A stretch of 64,000 nt of DNA, from assembly GCF_030291135.1 (NCBI RefSeq), contig NZ_CP127409.1, positions 248,001 through 312,000 of the forward strand. Reading direction: 5' to 3'. Below, piece after piece: positions 63,381 to 64,000 of the stretch (position 1 is its first letter; the number at the start of each line of letters is the position of its first letter). A program made the position numbers and the translations under genes. The notes beneath the pieces are model-generated. The model did no database searches and had not been told where the DNA came from. It saw nothing but the letters and a program-made list of their open reading frames with translations. Source of the DNA: Rhodanobacter thiooxydans. Its GTDB lineage: Bacteria > Pseudomonadota > Gammaproteobacteria > Xanthomonadales > Rhodanobacteraceae.

Positions 63381-64000
63381 ATGGGATTCTTCAGCAAGCT
63401 GGTGCGCCACAAGACGGTCGAGCAGCTGCAGGCGGAGGCCGGCACGCGCGGCGATTTCCGCCGCGTGCTGGGCTTGTGGCAGCTCACCGCGATCGGCATC
63501 GGCGGCATCATCGGCGTGGGCATCTTCGTGCTGGCCGGCCAGCAGGCGGCGATGAACGCCGGCCCCGCGGTGGCGATCAGTTTCCTCATCGCCGGCGTCG
63601 GCAGCGCCTGCGCGGCGCTGTGCTACGCCGAGTTCGCCGGGCTGATCCCGGTTACCGGCAGCGCCTATACCTACGGCTACGCGGTGCTCGGCGAGTTCGC
63701 CGCGTGGATCATCGGCTGGGACCTGCTGCTGGAATACGCGCTGGTGGTGGCGGTGGTCGCGATCGGCTGGTCCGGCTACGTGCAGGTGCTGCTGAACTCC
63801 GCCGGCGTGCACCTGCCGGAGTGGGCGCAGCAGAGCATGAGCGCGCAGACCATGCAGTACTACCTGCAACAGCTGTTCGGCCTGCACGGTACCAACGCCA
63901 TCGCCGGGCCGAGCGACGGCCATCGCTTCAACGTGATCGCGGCGGCGGTGTCGCTGGCGGTCGCCGTGCTGCTGACCGTGCGCACCGAGTGGGGCGCGCG
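63381..64000 (+). CDS. APC-family amino acid permease (partial)
   Basis: The first 206 residues of a permease that runs off the window. LGLWQLTAIGIGGIIGVGIFVLAG is the classic first helix of the APC superfamily, and ALCYAEFAGLIPVTGSAYTY and the IIGWDLLLEYALVV helix follow. It resembles the YfnA/CAT cationic amino acid branch. AGGGG precedes the ATG. Substrate unknown. Confidence 0.88.
   Translation, partial: MGFFSKLVRHKTVEQLQAEAGTRGDFRRVLGLWQLTAIGIGGIIGVGIFVLAGQQAAMNAGPAVAISFLIAGVGSACAALCYAEFAGLIPVTGSAYTYGYAVLGEFAAWIIGWDLLLEYALVVAVVAIGWSGYVQVLLNSAGVHLPEWAQQSMSAQTMQYYLQQLFGLHGTNAIAGPSDGHRFNVIAAAVSLAVAVLLTVRTEWGA

Noticed and set aside
61860-63923. Minus-strand open frame of about 690 codons
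   Set aside because: Antisense to the AGMO-like hydroxylase and the permease; both of those have clear motifs.
1-64000. tRNA, rRNA, insertion sequence or prophage genes
   Set aside because: I looked for T-loop-like motifs, transposase motifs and phage structural genes and found none that I could support.

Overview
The window is about 64 kb of GC-rich proteobacterial chromosome. Gene content and order (leu-ilv superoperon, hom-thrB-thrC, bio genes, Xanthomonad-style intergenic hairpins, c-type cytochromes, UbiA/UbiG) point to Xanthomonadales, most likely a Rhodanobacter/Dyella-like Rhodanobacteraceae. That placement is inferred from the reading, not from a search. I saw no tRNA, rRNA, CRISPR array, insertion sequence or prophage.

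Layout. 0-11 kb: an exported orphan protein, mnmG, a 61-codon gene behind a textbook sigma-54 promoter, pepN, an aldose-epimerase/PLP-enzyme pair, a membrane fatty-acid hydroxylase, a DMT exporter and tag. 11-18 kb: a Thr-rich exported protein next to a beta-barrel, an RhtA-like exporter, an NTF2-like protein, a LytS/LytTR two-component pair and a membrane acyltransferase. 18-23 kb: the biotin operon bioB-bioF-trhO-bioH-bioC, with a tRNA hydroxylase gene embedded in it and a BirA-like operator in front. 23-29 kb: comFC, a PadR-PspC-metalloprotease group, ubiA and a diguanylate cyclase. 29-41.5 kb: a ten-gene branched-chain amino acid operon, leuA-ilvE-leuC-leuD-leuB-ilvD-ilvC-ilvG-ilvM-ilvA, preceded by a 45-codon leader peptide and attenuator. 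41.6-43.6 kb: three tandem paralogous exported proteins. 43.8-47.6 kb: hom-thrB-thrC behind a Thr/Ile-rich 49-codon leader peptide. 47.7-49.8 kb: two c-type cytochromes. 50-54.6 kb: an unusual five-gene cluster (TIM-barrel isomerase, LuxS-like enzyme, sedoheptulose-phosphate-cyclase-like enzyme, UbiG-like methyltransferase, UbiA-like prenyltransferase). 54.7-56.8 kb: an AT-richer island with a single TIR-domain gene between two inverted copies of a six-hairpin element. 56.8-64 kb: a cpdB-like nucleotidase, an LTA-synthase-like sulfatase, a lysoplasmalogenase/alkylglycerol-monooxygenase-like pair and the start of an amino acid permease.

How the genes work together. Homoserine to threonine (hom-thrB-thrC), threonine to isoleucine (ilvA onward), valine and leucine are all encoded within 19 kb in two attenuated operons. 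Their leader peptides appear to be expressed from matching promoters that place transcription within 1-2 nt of the leader ATG. The strongest candidates for something undescribed are the LuxS/cyclase/UbiG/UbiA cluster, which resembles but is not the known ebo/EDB clusters, and the TIR gene framed by inverted hairpin arrays.
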